Source: Heliocidaris tuberculata
Taxonomy: Eukaryota; Echinodermata; Echinoidea; Camarodonta; Echinometridae
DNA length: 64,000 bases
Direction of reading: 5' to 3'
Assembly (NCBI GenBank): GCA_025618425.1
Contig: CM046842.1
Span: 39,986,035-40,050,034 of the forward strand
In this document: positions 47,552 through 58,664 of the stretch, piece by piece
Position numbering within the stretch: position 1 is the first letter of the stretch
Layout of the letters: each line of letters starts with the position of its first letter
Program-made: the position numbers and the translations under genes
The notes under the pieces: model-generated
What the model saw: only the letters and a program-made list of their open reading frames with translations
The model's database searches: none
Told to the model about the DNA's origin: nothing

Positions 47552-47676
47552 ACGAGTTTTCTGGACTGATGGGGAAATAATTTGGAATGTGGATGTAGAC
47601 ATCTGGGAAGACAAGGAAGAATTCGTTTATGTTGGAGCTACAGCTGAACTTAGGGATACATATATTGATCATGGAG
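47552..47676 (+). CDS. YWTD/EGF gene, exon 4
   Basis: 125 bp, enters in phase 2 (AG/A = Arg) and leaves in phase 1, acceptor GTTTCTTTCAG, donor GTCAGT. It reads RVFWTDGEIIWNVDVDIWED and on to ELRDTYIDHG. VFWTDG is a clear YWTD-class blade motif. The phases fit exon 3 and exon 5 exactly, which is the main support for the gene model across a 12-kb intron. The donor GTCAGT is a weaker but usual variant. Confidence 0.85.
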
Positions 47677-48172
47677 GTCAGTAAGAGAGAGAGAGAGGGG
47701 GGGGGGGGGACACAAATAGAGAGAGAGAATTAGACAGAGAGAGAGAGCGCGCGCGCTGAATATGAACACAGAGTGAGGCTAAGACAAAGTAGAGACAGAA
47801 GGATAACAAGTGACATTGAAAAGAGACAAAAATAAATTATAGACATATATTGAAACGAAAAGAAGGACAGACACACATAGAGGTAAAGAGGACGTGTGTG
47901 GGTGTGTGTTTATACAAAAAAGGAATAAAAGATGTTATGCAAAGAGTCAGAATCTCACCTCTTTACGGAGTCTCTTTTTAACCCTTTAAAAAAATGAACA
48001 CATGTTGTGGTTTGACACAATAACTTTTGATTCAGAGCCCTGAAAATTATACCAGATGCATGAGTAGAAAGAGCAAACATTTCTGCACACACTGAGTCCA
48101 TTTTAGTTCCATGACCATATTGCGTTTGATGCCATGAATTTTTAAAAGCAGAATAAGCTTTAAAATCCTTAA

Positions 48173-50785
48173 AGGGTACCTGAGGCCTGAAAAAATAATT
48201 TGTGTATAGTTAGCTTACACAAAATCAACCCCAGAAAACTTAACACGACATTCAACGGTGACAGCATACAGGAGATATTGATTTTTGAAAATAAAATACC
48301 CCCCAAAATTAATATAAATAAGACTTGAGCAAAGACTAATCGATCGATCACGATAGCTCACCTAACGATATATCGATTCAGGAACGTCTTCACTTTCAAT
48401 TTTAGATTCGATAAATGTATTTTGCGACTTAGTTCTAATTTATTTGTTGTTTCATTCGGTCTGTAGATTCTTTGTAATTTATGCGCCAAACCAGTTTTCT
48501 ATTCGATTTAAATGTTTTGTGTTGAATACTTGATTCATCTGTTGTTTTCTTTTGGGTTGTAGATTCTCCATAAATTACGCGCCAACTGAATTTTCAGTTC
48601 GATAAAAACAGTTTGCGTTGTATACTTCATCCATTTAATGTTTTGTTTGGGTTGTATATTATGATTATCCATTAGTTAAGCGCCAAATCGATTTCCAATT
48701 CGATTAAAAAAAAACAAAAAAACAATTTGCGTTGTATACTTCATTCATTTCATATTTTATTTAGGTTGTACTATATTATCCCTAAGTTAAGCGCCAAATC
48801 AGTTTTTGATTCGATAAATGTATTTTGCGTCTTAGTTCTAATTTGTTTGTTGTTTCATTTGGTCTGTAGATTCTTTGTAATTTATGCGCCAAACCAATGT
48901 TATATTCGACATAAAAGGCGTGATTCGGGGGGGGGGGGGGGGTGCGATCAATAATCGCCAGGACATGAACTCCATGCTCTTAAGCACACCTTATAGGAAA
49001 GCTGCAACTGCAAAAGTTTGGAGATACCTTGCAGGAAGAAAGGAAAATTTCAAACAAAAGATTTGTTTGTTGTAGCGTGGCTTTAAATACTTCCTGGTTT
49101 TAATACTGCATCATTAGAAAGCAAAGAGAAAAAAAATCTTAGCTTTCAAAGAGAGAGCAAAGACCAGAAGGCATTGTGTCAAGTTTCACCTTCAAGGTGG
49201 GTGAAAGAAAAGAGATTCAATAATAGCCATTTAAAACGCTGCGGTTATAATTATGCGAAATTTCCATGAAATTGTAGTTCCTTGTTCTAATTGTAAGAAA
49301 TACACAGTTATATTTTAATATATTTTTTTTTTCAATTAGATATCACGTACAGTTCATGTAAATACAAATTTAATTATATTTGAACAACCGAAAGTGAATT
49401 TTTTTCTTATAGTTAGAACATAGACCTACAATTTCCTGGTTGAATGAAAGTACATGTAGAACTTTCATGGAAAAATGGCTTGGATTGCGTAATATTTATG
49501 CAAATTTTCCATGAATTTATGCTAATTATGCATATGCAAATTACCCAAAGTTGCTTTTTCGGCAACAAAGCTGAAACTGTTAGAAGACCACAATCACGGA
49601 TCTATTAAAAAAAAAAAAAACTGAAACGAAAAGAACTTTTCTAGGTTTTTAAAATGTAAAATCGACTATATATATACCAGCATTAAAAAAAATCATAACA
49701 AATAGCACGGTAAAGACGGAATAAGTCGATGCGAGAAGCCTTTTCAGTGGCTTGAAACTACTTACTTACCTACCCATTAAAGCGTTAGAAATCATGACTT
49801 ATATGAATTAAAACTTATGTTTTGAAGAGAAGAGACCCTAAAGGAACGTAGGAACTAGTTTTTATTCAAATTGATAAACGGTTACTACGGACTTTTAAAA
49901 AATCTAGTTGGCATTAAAGATGAAAAACTGGTGCATGAAGACAAAATGGAAGTCAAACTTCGGAAGCGTCTTTCTGGAAGAAATACATTTCCAGAGCCCT
50001 ACTATTCTCGAGTTTCAAAAGCCATTATCTCCACTAATACTCTCTCTCTAGAGTTGACCTTTATATCAAATTAACGCTTATGAAATGGAGAATAATAATC
50101 ATTAATAAAGTTAAATTTGAAAAAATACGATTTCTATCTCATTTTGAGGTGACGGGTCACATATTATCCATTAGTTACGCGCCAAATCAATTTCCAGTTG
50201 ATAAAAAAACATTTTGCGTTGTATACTTCATTCATTTCATATTTTATTTGGATTGTATATTATCCCTGAGTTAAGCGCCAAATCAATTTTCGATTCGATA
50301 TATGTATTTTACAACTTAGTTCTAATTTATTTGTTGTTTCATTTGGTCAGTAGATACTTTGTAATTTATGCGCCAAACCAATTTTATATTCAACAGAAAC
50401 GTTTTTTGTTGAATACTTGATTCATTTGTTGTTTTATTTGGGTTGTAGATTCTCCATAAGTTCCGCCCCAAATCAATTTTCGAATGTTTGTCAGCCCCGG
50501 CGCTGCACATAGCAGACGACAAAGCGATAATGCGATCGCGATAATTCCATTATCGCGTCTTGGCGTTCGCCGAACGTGCACGCATTAAAAAAACGCACAC
50601 GCACGGAAAACTGCTTGCGCGGAACTCAACTCCAGTTGAGTTCCGCGCGTCGATCGTTTACGCTGTCCTTTATTTTCTTCAAACTCCTTAACCGCTAACT
50701 TGTAGAATGCCGGGTAAAGTTATTTGGGGTTAATTTTATACATTCTAACTGTATACAAATTATTTTTTTTGGCCTCAGAGGCCCT
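48173..50785. mobile_element. 2613-bp TIR element with TTAA duplication
   Basis: The left end AGGGTACCTGAGGCC and the reverse complement of the right end AGGGCCTCTGAGGCC begin inverted repeats of about 85 bases, roughly three quarters identical (shared TAATTTGT and AACCCC blocks). TTAA flanks it at 48169-48172 and 50786-50789. No transposase frame is present; the longest ORFs are under 80 aa. TTAA duplication is used by the piggyBac and Kolobok superfamilies; the AGGG terminus alone does not decide between them. It lies in intron 4 of the YWTD/EGF gene. Confidence 0.85.
48405..48915 (+). repeat. ~105-120-bp subrepeats inside the TTAA element
   Basis: About five units each contain GCGCCAAATCA, TTCGATAAA, TTTGCG-TTGTATACTTCATTC or similar, and TTTGGGTTGTA words. 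Two to three more units lie at 50150-50490. Internal tandem repeats of this sort are common in large non-autonomous DNA transposons. Confidence 0.75.
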
Positions 50786-51275
50786 TTAAATTGGCAACAG
50801 ATTGAGAGTTTTAAAGTAATTGTTTGTTTTTTTTACGTTTTTTTGTTTGTTTTTTTTTACTTTTCGACAAAGTTTCTAAACATGTGTACTGTTTGCATAG
50901 ACTTTACATTTTAGAAGAACCATGTAGCACTAAAATAAAAAAAAATATTGTTGCCAATTTGAAGAACAAAATGTGATCGATCTAGCCCTTGAATAATTCC
51001 TGTCATAAAAAGCTTAATAGTCAAATGGAAAACCTATTAACAAATGCTGACGCACACCCAGCGAAAGACAACGCACAGGCAAAAACTGCTAATTTTTCAG
51101 TGCGCGGGCTGTGCGTCTTGTATGTGTAACCGGGACTTAAAGGATATTGTATCTTTCTGATTAATTGCAGAACTTGCGATTGATCCAGCTATCTAAATAT
51201 TATTGCCATTGTGACAGGGAAAAGGTTACCCATTTACCACCTCGAAAAACTTTTTTCCTAATTTTGTTGATACAG

Positions 51276-51566
51276 AATGCCGCATTTACTGGTTTACTCG
51301 AGAAGGTGTGATCGAATCGATGAATTTAAACGGTACCGATCGCCAGGTCCATTACTCCGACCCATCGACAACTTCTGATCCATATATCATTTACAAGTTT
51401 GGCGACATGTTGTACTGGACTGACGAAGCTCGCGGTGGAATCGGCGCCATCAACATAACCACTGGAGAGGAGGTTGGCTTTGTGGAGGAGCTCTTGGGAA
51501 ATGGACAGGAGACCTATGACCTCTCAAATGAGTTGTATGGATTGACGATTGGACGAATATATGACG
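51276..51566 (+). CDS. YWTD/EGF gene, exon 5
   Basis: 291 bp, phase 1 in and out, acceptor TTGATACAG, donor GTAAGA. It encodes ECRIYWFTREGVIESMNLNG and then a second blade KFGDMLYWTDEARGGIGAIN, ending LYGLTIGRIYDG. IYWFTREGVIESMNLNGTD is a textbook LDL-receptor class B repeat and LYWTDE is a canonical YWTD box. With exons 1-4 this gives six blade boxes (VLAFVSD, LFWADY, IFWLGY, VFWTDG, IYWFTR, LYWTDE), the number in a complete propeller. The LTI(G)RIYDG end matches the strand that normally closes the propeller before the next EGF module. Confidence 0.9.
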
Positions 51567-51824
51567 GTAAGAAAATAAATGGGAATGATAATGATAATGA
51601 ACGGACCCGGAATGATTCTCATCAAAATATGTACGCTTCCAAAATAATGGAACAACCTACCCAAATGTATCAAATAAGCAGATTCCACCGAGAAATTCAA
51701 GCCTATGTTAAAAATATAATTTTTAACCAGTAGAGTCAAATTTCTTTTAACCTAAATTATGATGCATTTTAACTGAAACTATCCCTTTCCCTCTTCTTCT
51801 CTTATTTTCATTTCACCCCAAGAC

Positions 51825-51875
51825 CCCCATTATGACAAGCGCTTAATAAGAATTGTAAATTATTATTATTAATTT
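51825..51875 (+). repeat. L2/CR1-type 3' tail fragment
   Basis: GACAAGCGCTTAATAAGAATTG followed by TTATTATTATT resembles the tail of the 19.9-24.2-kb element (AAAGCGCTATATAAATG plus ATT repeats). It is probably the 3' end of a short truncated copy or a SINE sharing that tail. Confidence 0.5.
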
Positions 51876-51907
51876 GTTATTTTTATCTTTCTTCTTTCTT
51901 TCTTCAG

Positions 51908-52018
51908 TCGATTATTGTTGCGCAGTCACGTGTCTTAGAGGAGGAACATGCATCAATCAGGATACGGGAGCCTTGTGTATTTGTCTGTCTAACTGGAATG
52001 GCACTAGATGTGAATTAG
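51908..52018 (+). CDS. YWTD/EGF gene, exon 6: EGF module
   Basis: 111 bp, phase 1-1, acceptor TTTCTTTCTTCAG, donor GTAAAT. It reads VDYCCAVTCLRGGTCINQDT and ends NWNGTRCEL. The C-LRGGTC...CIC...W-NG-T-RC spacing is an EGF-like domain with seven Cys (one extra near the start). It lacks the D-x-D-E calcium motif. It follows the propeller directly, as in LDL-receptor family and related proteins. Confidence 0.9.
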   Translation, partial: SIIVAQSRVLEEEHASIRIREPCVFVCLTGMALDVN

Positions 52019-53107
52019 GTAAATTGTACATTGTATAATGATGAACGCCCCGAACGGCAGGGCGCGCGCTTTAGCGACATACTGGTATTTGGGCTATGGT
52101 GGAAAATCTGGCAGACAAGTATGAGATAATAATAATGATAATTACGAATTGATAAGAAGATTCAACAAATTACTATGCTTCGACAAAATATGTAAGGGTA
52201 GAAATAATAATCATAATGATAATGGTATAAATGGGCAAACGATAATCATTAAGCAGTATCATTATGTAATTATGATTAGTAATATAAATTATAAAGATAA
52301 TTATTACGGACAATGGTGATAGTAATAGATGGGTCGTGATTAAAACCGTTTAAAAATTAAAATAAGCTAGATGATAAGTAGAAGAAAAATTATGATAATA
52401 CATATATTGGCAAAACATCATGAAAGACACACTTTCTTATTTCAAAACAGCAAGATGGGTGGATACACGCTCGCTGTTATTTCTTACCCATAAAAGGAGG
52501 GTGTTTAATGTAATGATTGTATACTGGGGCAGATCAGTGACTTTGTTTAAAAAGGTTGGGGGCGGGGATGGGAAGATTCTGGAAAAAGAAGTTATCCAGA
52601 TTTTATAAACGGTAATCCATTAAATAAATCTCTGACAAGCAAACAAGCAGGAGAAAAAAGACCCCCCCCCAAAAAAAAAAAAAAAAAATAAATAAAAAAA
52701 AAAAAAAAAAATAAATAAATGAAAAATAAAAAATGAAATAAAAAAAAAAAAAAAAAAAAAAAAAATAAATTAATTAATTTAAAAAAAATAATAATAAAAA
52801 TAAATAAATAAATAAAAAACAAAATAAAAAAAAAAATAAAGAAAGAAAGAAAAGAAAAAGAACGCAACAAAATACACCAACAGCAACAACAAAATCCAAG
52901 GGGAATACAAAACAAAACATAAAATTATGAAACAAAAACGAATAATAGAAAGAAATTGTAGTAGCCAATTGAAGGGTCACAAAACGAAAAATAGTAGTTA
53001 GAGTGGCCACATTGAACATTAAGACTTATATGCCCTCTCTAACTGAGTGTAAAATATGTTATCCCCAAGTTTTTCATCTCACCGATTCCCCCCGTCTCTT
53101 TTACTAG
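52019..53107. other. intron 6: A-rich low-complexity tract
   Basis: About 52665-52860 is A-rich with scattered T and dispersed (AAAT)n, giving long artefactual frames on the minus strand. The last 80 bases before exon 7 resemble the sequence before exon 10. No gene is seen. Confidence 0.6.
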
Positions 53108-53248
53108 ATGCTGATGAGTGTTCTTTTCCTGTCGACACGTATCCGTGTGACGTAACGCACGGAACATGTAACAACACTTATGGATCGTATGAATGCGGCT
53201 GTCAGAGTGGTTATCATTTGTTAGAAGATACGCAGTGTGTATTAACAG
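53108..53248 (+). CDS. YWTD/EGF gene, exon 7: calcium-binding EGF module
   Basis: 141 bp, phase 1-1, acceptor CTTTTACTAG, donor GTAACG. It encodes DADECSFPVDTYPCDVTHGT and then CNNTYGSYECGCQSGYHL, with six Cys. D-x-D-E-C at the start is the calcium-binding signature, and C-N-N-T-Y-G-S-Y-E-C fits the Asp/Asn hydroxylation consensus. Exon 10 is a paralogous copy (about 22 differences in 141 bases by my count), and the homology extends upstream into the intron. Such modules stiffen extracellular EGF arrays. Confidence 0.92.
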
Positions 53249-53347
53249 GTAACGCGTCTCCTAAAAAACTAAAACAACACACACGCATATACCCCCCCCC
53301 CCAATTAAAAAAATAAAAAAAATGGCACCGAACATACATAGAACCTA

Positions 53348-53588
53348 GGGTGGTATTCTGAAAATTGTTGTAACTTTTATCTCAAGTATTTCGATGTTAA
53401 TTGTCATAGCAAATCAAAATTAGGATAAGTCATTAGTTACTATCTGCTCACAGCTTTCTGCGTTCGTGTTGAAAAAGACATCTGCGCAGGCACCAATGAT
53501 AAGTGTCTATCCGCGCAATTTCAATTTGCTATGACATTAACATCGAAATACTTAAGACAAAACTTACAACAATTTTCAGAATACCACC
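53348..53588. mobile_element. MITE family D (GGGTGGTATTCTGAAAATTG)
   Basis: The ends GGGTGGTATTCTGAAAATTG and CAATTTTCAGAATACCACCC are exact inverted repeats. Inner GTTAATTGTCATAGCAAAT and its complement extend the arms. It sits four bases from the family C copy that follows. Confidence 0.75.
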
Positions 53589-53591
53589 CCT

Positions 53592-53718
53592 GGGCCCTCT
53601 TGCATAAAAAGTTGCGATTAAACGCAACTCGATTTTCAACCAATCAGGATCGCGTATTTGGGACTTGTGTTTAATTTTTTGAGTTGCGTTTAATCGCAAC
53701 TATTTATGCAAGAGGGCC
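53592..53718. mobile_element. MITE family C, copy 3
   Basis: The ends GGGCCCTCTTGCATAAAAAG and TTTATGCAAGAGGGCC are those of the copy at 35458. The interior is a shorter but closely similar palindrome around CCAATCAGGATCGCG. Confidence 0.8.
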
Positions 53719-53840
53719 ATGGTCATTTGCTCATTATACAAAATAAGCTAGAACTACATTATATAAAAATTCAGGCATAATTCGTAATTAATGCGAATTC
53801 CCAAAAAGGACAAATTTTGAAAATATCTTTAAAAAAAAAA

Positions 53841-54188
53841 ATGAAATAAAATATGGTAGCATGTGTATAGGACGGAATAATAGTGATTGCGCAGTAACGT
53901 AGACCTATACGTATTAAGACTATCAACAGTTTAGGAACGGCTCACATAAACTGTTTCTTTATCTTTCGTATCACAAAGTAAACTGCATTGGAGATGAACC
54001 TTACATATATCTTCTGAAAAAAAAAGAAGAAATGAAATAAAATATGGTAGCATGTGTGTAGGACGGAATAATACGGATTGCGCAGTAACGTAGGTCTATA
54101 CCTATTTGCCTTAAATCGTATTAAGACTATCAACATTTTTGGAACAACTAAACATAATCCTGTTGGTATATTTCGTATTAATACAAAG
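53841..54188 (+). repeat. tandem duplication carrying a truncated EGF-exon relic
   Basis: ATGAAATAAAATATGGTAGC starts at 53841 and 54032. Both units continue through GGACGGAATAAT, GATTGCGCAGTAACGTAG, ATTAAGACTATCAACA and ACAAAGTAAACTGCA. In the second unit this runs on into the complete exon 8. In the first it stops after the first eight or so codons (AACTGCATTGGAGATGAACC, 53981-54000) and is followed by the next unit. So the acceptor and start of exon 8 were copied, without the rest. Confidence 0.8.
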
Positions 54189-54287
54189 TAAACTGCACTG
54201 GAGACGAACCTTGTCTCAACGGAGGGACTTGTATGGACGACACCTGCGTGTGTATCTTTGGTCTGATGGGCTATACCTGTGAATTAG
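54189..54287 (+). CDS. YWTD/EGF gene, exon 8: EGF module
   Basis: 99 bp, phase 1-1, acceptor CACAAAG-type (ATACAAAG) and donor GTATGT. It encodes NCTGDEPCLNGGTCMDDTCV and ends FGLMGYTCEL, six Cys in a compact EGF. P-C-L-N-G-G-T-C and G-Y-T-C are typical EGF spacings. No calcium motif is present. The acceptor is purine-rich (weak) compared with the other exons. Confidence 0.88.
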
Positions 54288-54329
54288 GTATGTAATACTT
54301 TGTTCATACTGGCACCCCAGTATGAAAGG

Positions 54330-54545
54330 AAAAAAAAAAGCAACAAACAAAAAACAACAAACAAACAAACAAAAAACAAAAAACAAGAAAAAAAACCACA
54401 CAAAAACATAACAAAACAAAACAAACAAACAAAACAAAACAACCCCCAACAAAAATACAACCAAACAAAACAACAACAAAAACAAAAACAAAAACAACAA
54501 CAAAAACAAAAACAAACAACCACAACCCCCCAAACCCCACCCAAA
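54330..54545 (+). repeat. (AAAAC)n-like low-complexity tract
   Basis: Runs of AAAAC, AAACA and AACAAC give long spurious frames on both strands. Confidence 0.9.
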
Positions 54546-55222
54546 ACAACAGTTTTTTAAAGCTAAAAATTTTAGCCAGTTGTTCTCCTTAACTGCAGCT
54601 GTAATGCAGAATTTTAATGTAAAAAAGTGTGTGCGTGTGTGTGTGTGTGTGTGGGCTTACATAGATTCATTTGTAGGGGTGCAGAGAACAATAAAGCACT
54701 ATGATGGCCTTTATTCTGTCATGCTTGTGGGGTACAAAATACAGCAGGAGAAGTGCTTGTGGGGTACAAAATACAATAGGAGAAAACAATACAGTTCCCC
54801 ACAACTCAGTGTGGGTGAGGGTGCGTGTGTGTGCTTGTCTGAGTGCATTTGTATTTCTTAGGGGGGAGTAAAGAAATGTGGGCCCGTATTCTCGAAAGTG
54901 GCTAAAGTTAAGCCGGGTTTTAATAACTTAGGCCACAGATTTATGGAAGGCCATTCATCAACCCCTAAGTCCGGTATAAATTACTATATTTATGTAACAA
55001 AATAAAGGAACTGAATTTTTTTTCTTGCATGAAATGAGCATCAGAAATCAATTCTATCGTGTTGGTTTTTGTATTTGCATTTAGTCCCAGAACTACTGTG
55101 ATTTTGTAAGATTGAAAGAGGCGGGAACTTAAGTTAGGCGCCTTCCGAGAATACGGGCCTTGGCCATCAAATTAATTTAGTTGAAATACATGCATTTCAG
55201 ATAATTTCCGAAACGTCATTAA

Positions 55223-56008
55223 AGGCCAAGTCTACACTAATATAATAAAATAGATAAGGAAAAGAGAGTGTGTGACATCATCGGTTCACTCACTTGCATA
55301 CCGCCCATGTTATACATATCACTGTTTCAAGAAATAATGCAAAACTTCAAAATGCCGTAACTTTCTTATTTTACATCCGATTGCAATAAAATTGTCACTG
55401 TAAAATACGCATGTTTAATTTTACACTATTTATTCAAATCAACTAATAACTAGTGTAAAATTAAACATGCATATTTTACAGTGAAAATTTTATTGAAATC
55501 GGATGTAAAATAAGAAAGTTACGGCATTTTGAAGTTTTAGTGTATAACATGGGCGGTATGCAAATGAGTGAACCGATGATGTCACACACTCACTTTTCCT
55601 TATGTATTTTATTACAACTGTATATGAAATATCATATAATTCAATTTTTTTTTCTTCAATAATGTAAGACATGGTTTGGCTCCTTATGGAACATATACAA
55701 TCATCATTATTGCAACTTTTTTTTATACAAGGCTGAAATTCTTTATTATCACATCCATAAAAAAATGAAATATTTGAAATTTCATATAATAAAATACATA
55801 AAGAAAAGTGAGTGTGTGACATCATTCGTTCACTCATTTGCATAGCGCCCATGTTATGCATATCATTGTTTCATGAAATCATGTAAAACTTTAAAGTGCC
55901 GTAACTTACTTATTTTACATCCGATTTCAGTGAAATTTTTCACTGTTATGCTTTTTAAATTTTACTCTATTTATTCAAATCAACTTGATATTAGTGTGGA
56001 CTTGGCCT
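55223..56008. mobile_element. 786-bp fold-back element flanked by TTAA
   Basis: The ends AGGCCAAGTCTACACTAATAT and its inverted complement ending GTGTGGACTTGGCCT are flanked by TTAA (55219-55222, 56009-56012). Inside, the block AGTGTGTGACATCATCGGTTC with TGCCGTAAC-type words appears three times: forward at 55265, inverted to about 55605 and forward again at about 55808. So two arms plus an extra arm are present. It is non-coding. Confidence 0.8.
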
Positions 56009-56228
56009 TTAATTCAAGAAACGATGGCCCTTTTCGAGAGTTTTCTACTCATAAAAGAGCATGCCACTGCATAAATAATCGCTCCCTCATCTTTAGGTTC
56101 CCCCCACACAAATTGTAATAGTAACTGATTAATTTGAGGAAGAAAAAAAAAGAGTGAGTTCATGATTTGATTCGATAGTAGTTCAGTAGGAACGAGTATC
56201 ATTTCGAAATGATAATGCAAAATGCCAG

Positions 56229-56336
56229 AATTGGGCCGTCTTGTACGCAAGTACCAAGTACATGATCCTGATTGTTTGAAAATCAAATTGCGTTTAACTT
56301 TTGAGTTGCGTCTACAAACGCTTATAAAAAGCACCC
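56229..56336. mobile_element. MITE family C, copy 4 (diverged)
   Basis: It starts GGGCCGTCTTGTACGCAAG and contains GATCCTGATTGTTTGAAAATC and GAGTTGCGTCTACAAACGC, the family's inner palindrome blocks. The right end is degraded. Confidence 0.5.
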
Positions 56337-56537
56337 TTTTGGGGAAGAGGATCCTGAAAATATATTTTACTCAGAACATAGTTGTATAGAAGCCTGGTTG
56401 GAGCTTATGTGGAACAAACCCCTTATTTGTCCCTCTTGTTGGGGAGGGGGGACTGCAGCCCCCCAACCCGCCACCAGTACTCCAGTGTTAGCACCTCCCT
56501 TTGAACTACGTTTGAATTTTTGCTCCCTTATTTTTAG

Positions 56538-56633
56538 TTAACTGTGATATTAACCCGTGTAAAGTTGGATCAACATGCAGTAACTACACATGTCTGTGTC
56601 AACCAGGATTTCAGGGGATGACGTGCACATCAG
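56538..56633 (+). CDS. YWTD/EGF gene, exon 9: EGF module
   Basis: 96 bp, phase 1-1, acceptor CTTATTTTTAG, donor GTATTT. It encodes NCDINPCKVGSTCSNYTCLC and ends GFQGMTCTS, six Cys. It is short, with the sixth Cys in G-M-T-C. It is similar in size and spacing to exon 8. The chain of symmetrical phase 1-1 exons is the usual layout for EGF arrays and permits exon shuffling and duplication. Confidence 0.88.
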
Positions 56634-56783
56634 GTATTTCACTTTTCTCCTTGAAGCTATCATATTTTGTGGTATCATATGAAAACCGCTTATTGTTTTT
56701 TTTTTTTTTTTTTCATTGCTGGAGTGCGTATTTGTGTGCGAAGTTAGGGCTATACATATCATTATTGCTCTGTGTGTTGTTGT

Positions 56784-56785
<2 letters not shown>

Positions 56786-56831
<46 letters not shown>
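56786..56831 (+). repeat. (GT)n/(TA)n microsatellite
   Basis: TGTGTG grades into a TATATA run of about 36 bases. Similar TA runs lie at 57935-57962. Confidence 0.95.
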
Positions 56832-56835
<4 letters not shown>

Positions 56836-56957
56836 TATTCTTGATTTTTTTTTTTCAAAATCACTTGACAAAAACTGTTGGATTACATGCAAAGCATGAA
56901 ACTTTTGTTTACAAGTCGTCATCATCTTAGTGATACTTCAGTACAAAATATATATGG

Positions 56958-57098
56958 TGTGATGAATTCAAGACAAAGATAACGCGGGATACTCAGGAAA
57001 TTTAAGCTTTCGTCTTTCGACTTCATTAGAAATTTATTCTGGAACAGTTATAAAGAGAAGATACAATCACTCAGAAAGGTATGACAAAACTAACAAAG
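56958..57098 (+). repeat. direct repeat pair, copy 1
   Basis: GATGAATTCAAGACAAAG through TTTAAGCTTTCGTCTTTCG to AACTAACAAAG recurs at about 58020-58165 with few changes, about 1060 bases on. Confidence 0.75.
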
Positions 57099-58019
57099 CA
57101 CTAAGAAGAACACAGTAGTAATGCATTAATTGCCAACTGAAGTTTATTCGATCCGAATATATGTTATAGCAGGATACAATATTATTGTTAATATCATTTG
57201 TTTCATTATCTGTTTTGTTTTTTATTCCACCCCTCTTATAAAGTGGAATGTCCTTGGAGACCATATTTTGTATTTGTTTCTGCGCCTGCGCGCAAGACAA
57301 GTCTTATCAGTCACTTTGAATTTATTGACTTTCATCATTATTACCAACAAACATCAGATGCTGTCCCTTCTTCTCTTTGTTATGTATCGGGTTTCTACGT
57401 CCTTTATGGTATGACGAGGAATTTCATCAATCTGGCTTATCTCTTATATTAGCGTCAGGCCGAGCTTTTTCTTCTGCCTGGGCAGTGTTGTTGTTATAGA
57501 ATTGTTTTATCTTTTGTCAAATAAATTGTTCCATTCGAATCAAATTTAGTTGCCGATTTTGGTTTTATCTTTCTCCCCCAGCCTTCATAGTTAAATGTAT
57601 AAATTGCTTTTGCTCTCCCTCATCTGTTAATTGATTTTGAACTTTGTAAACGATTCCGTCCGTAACATATATATATATCTGAAGTTTCACGTATTGGCTC
57701 AAAGAAATCGAAATAAAACTGCTGGAAGTGTTTGTAATGCATTGTGGCCAGTTTTATTTTTTCTACTCAAATTTTCGACAATGCGGTATCAATAACTTGG
57801 GGCCATTTTTCATCTTTTTGATGGCAACATCAGGTCCAGAATTTGCTTGTAAAAAAAAAAAAAAAAAAAAATGAAGATGCAGAAGGCGCATTTTCAGACA
57901 GACAGGGTTGCTATGTAAACTGGATGAGGATATGATATATATATATATATATATATATATAATGTGATGATGTTGAGTCTACTTTTACCATTCGCTTTGG
58001 TTTGGGTGATATAGAACAT

Positions 58020-58165
58020 AGTGGGATGAATTCAAACCAAAGATGACGCAGGATACTCAGGAAATTTAAGCTTTCGTCTTTCGACTTCTTCAGAAATTTA
58101 TTCTGAAACAGTTATAAAGAGAAGATACAATCACTAAGAAAGGCATGACAAAATTAACGAAGAGA
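58020..58165 (+). repeat. direct repeat pair, copy 2
   Basis: This is the second copy of the block at 56958. Between the two lie several hundred bases of AT-rich non-coding DNA. Confidence 0.75.
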
Positions 58166-58570
58166 ATAATTCACAAAATACAAAGAGAAGACACAATCAT
58201 TCAAAAATTGACGGACTAATATTATTGTCAGTAGAAATATCATGTAAAAATACCGAAATTTCAAATGAATTATAATAAAGCCGACATACCTGTCGTAAAC
58301 AGAAGTGATGCCAAGGTCTTGTTGAATTCCTTGAATAATGTTAATAGTTTTGATAGTTTTGAGTTGCTTGGATACCCACTGGTGTTAAAAAGCGTACTGC
58401 GCTTTGCCAATGCGCATGTGTTGCCATGGGTAATATCATGAATATTCATTAAATACATGAAATGCACCAAGTGCATATATTTGAGAGTAAACAAGTCACC
58501 GAGTTCATACAACATTCTACTTATATACTACATGTACTATACGAATTGTATGGTGAATATCATACACAAA

Positions 58571-58608
58571 ATATCATACATCTTAAACGAAATAAAACAA
58601 TATAAAAC

Positions 58609-58664
<56 letters not shown>

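Larger units (their letters stand above)
47982..51013 (+). mobile_element. MITE family A, copy 3, split by a 2.6-kb element
   Basis: The left part 47982-48172 starts TTAA/CCCTTT and matches 1-160. The right part 50786-51013 matches 160-370 and is followed by TTAA at 51014-51017. The right terminus is diverged (AAAAAGC rather than AAAGGG). The break falls exactly at an internal TTAA, duplicated on both sides of the inserted element. Confidence 0.75.

Noticed and set aside
52592..53019. Phe-rich minus-strand frames
   Set aside because: A-rich low-complexity intron sequence; no conserved motif.
54216..54560. Phe/Val/Cys-rich and Lys/Gln-rich frames on both strands
   Set aside because: They derive from the AAAAC low-complexity tract, and part overlaps the real exon 8 on the other strand.
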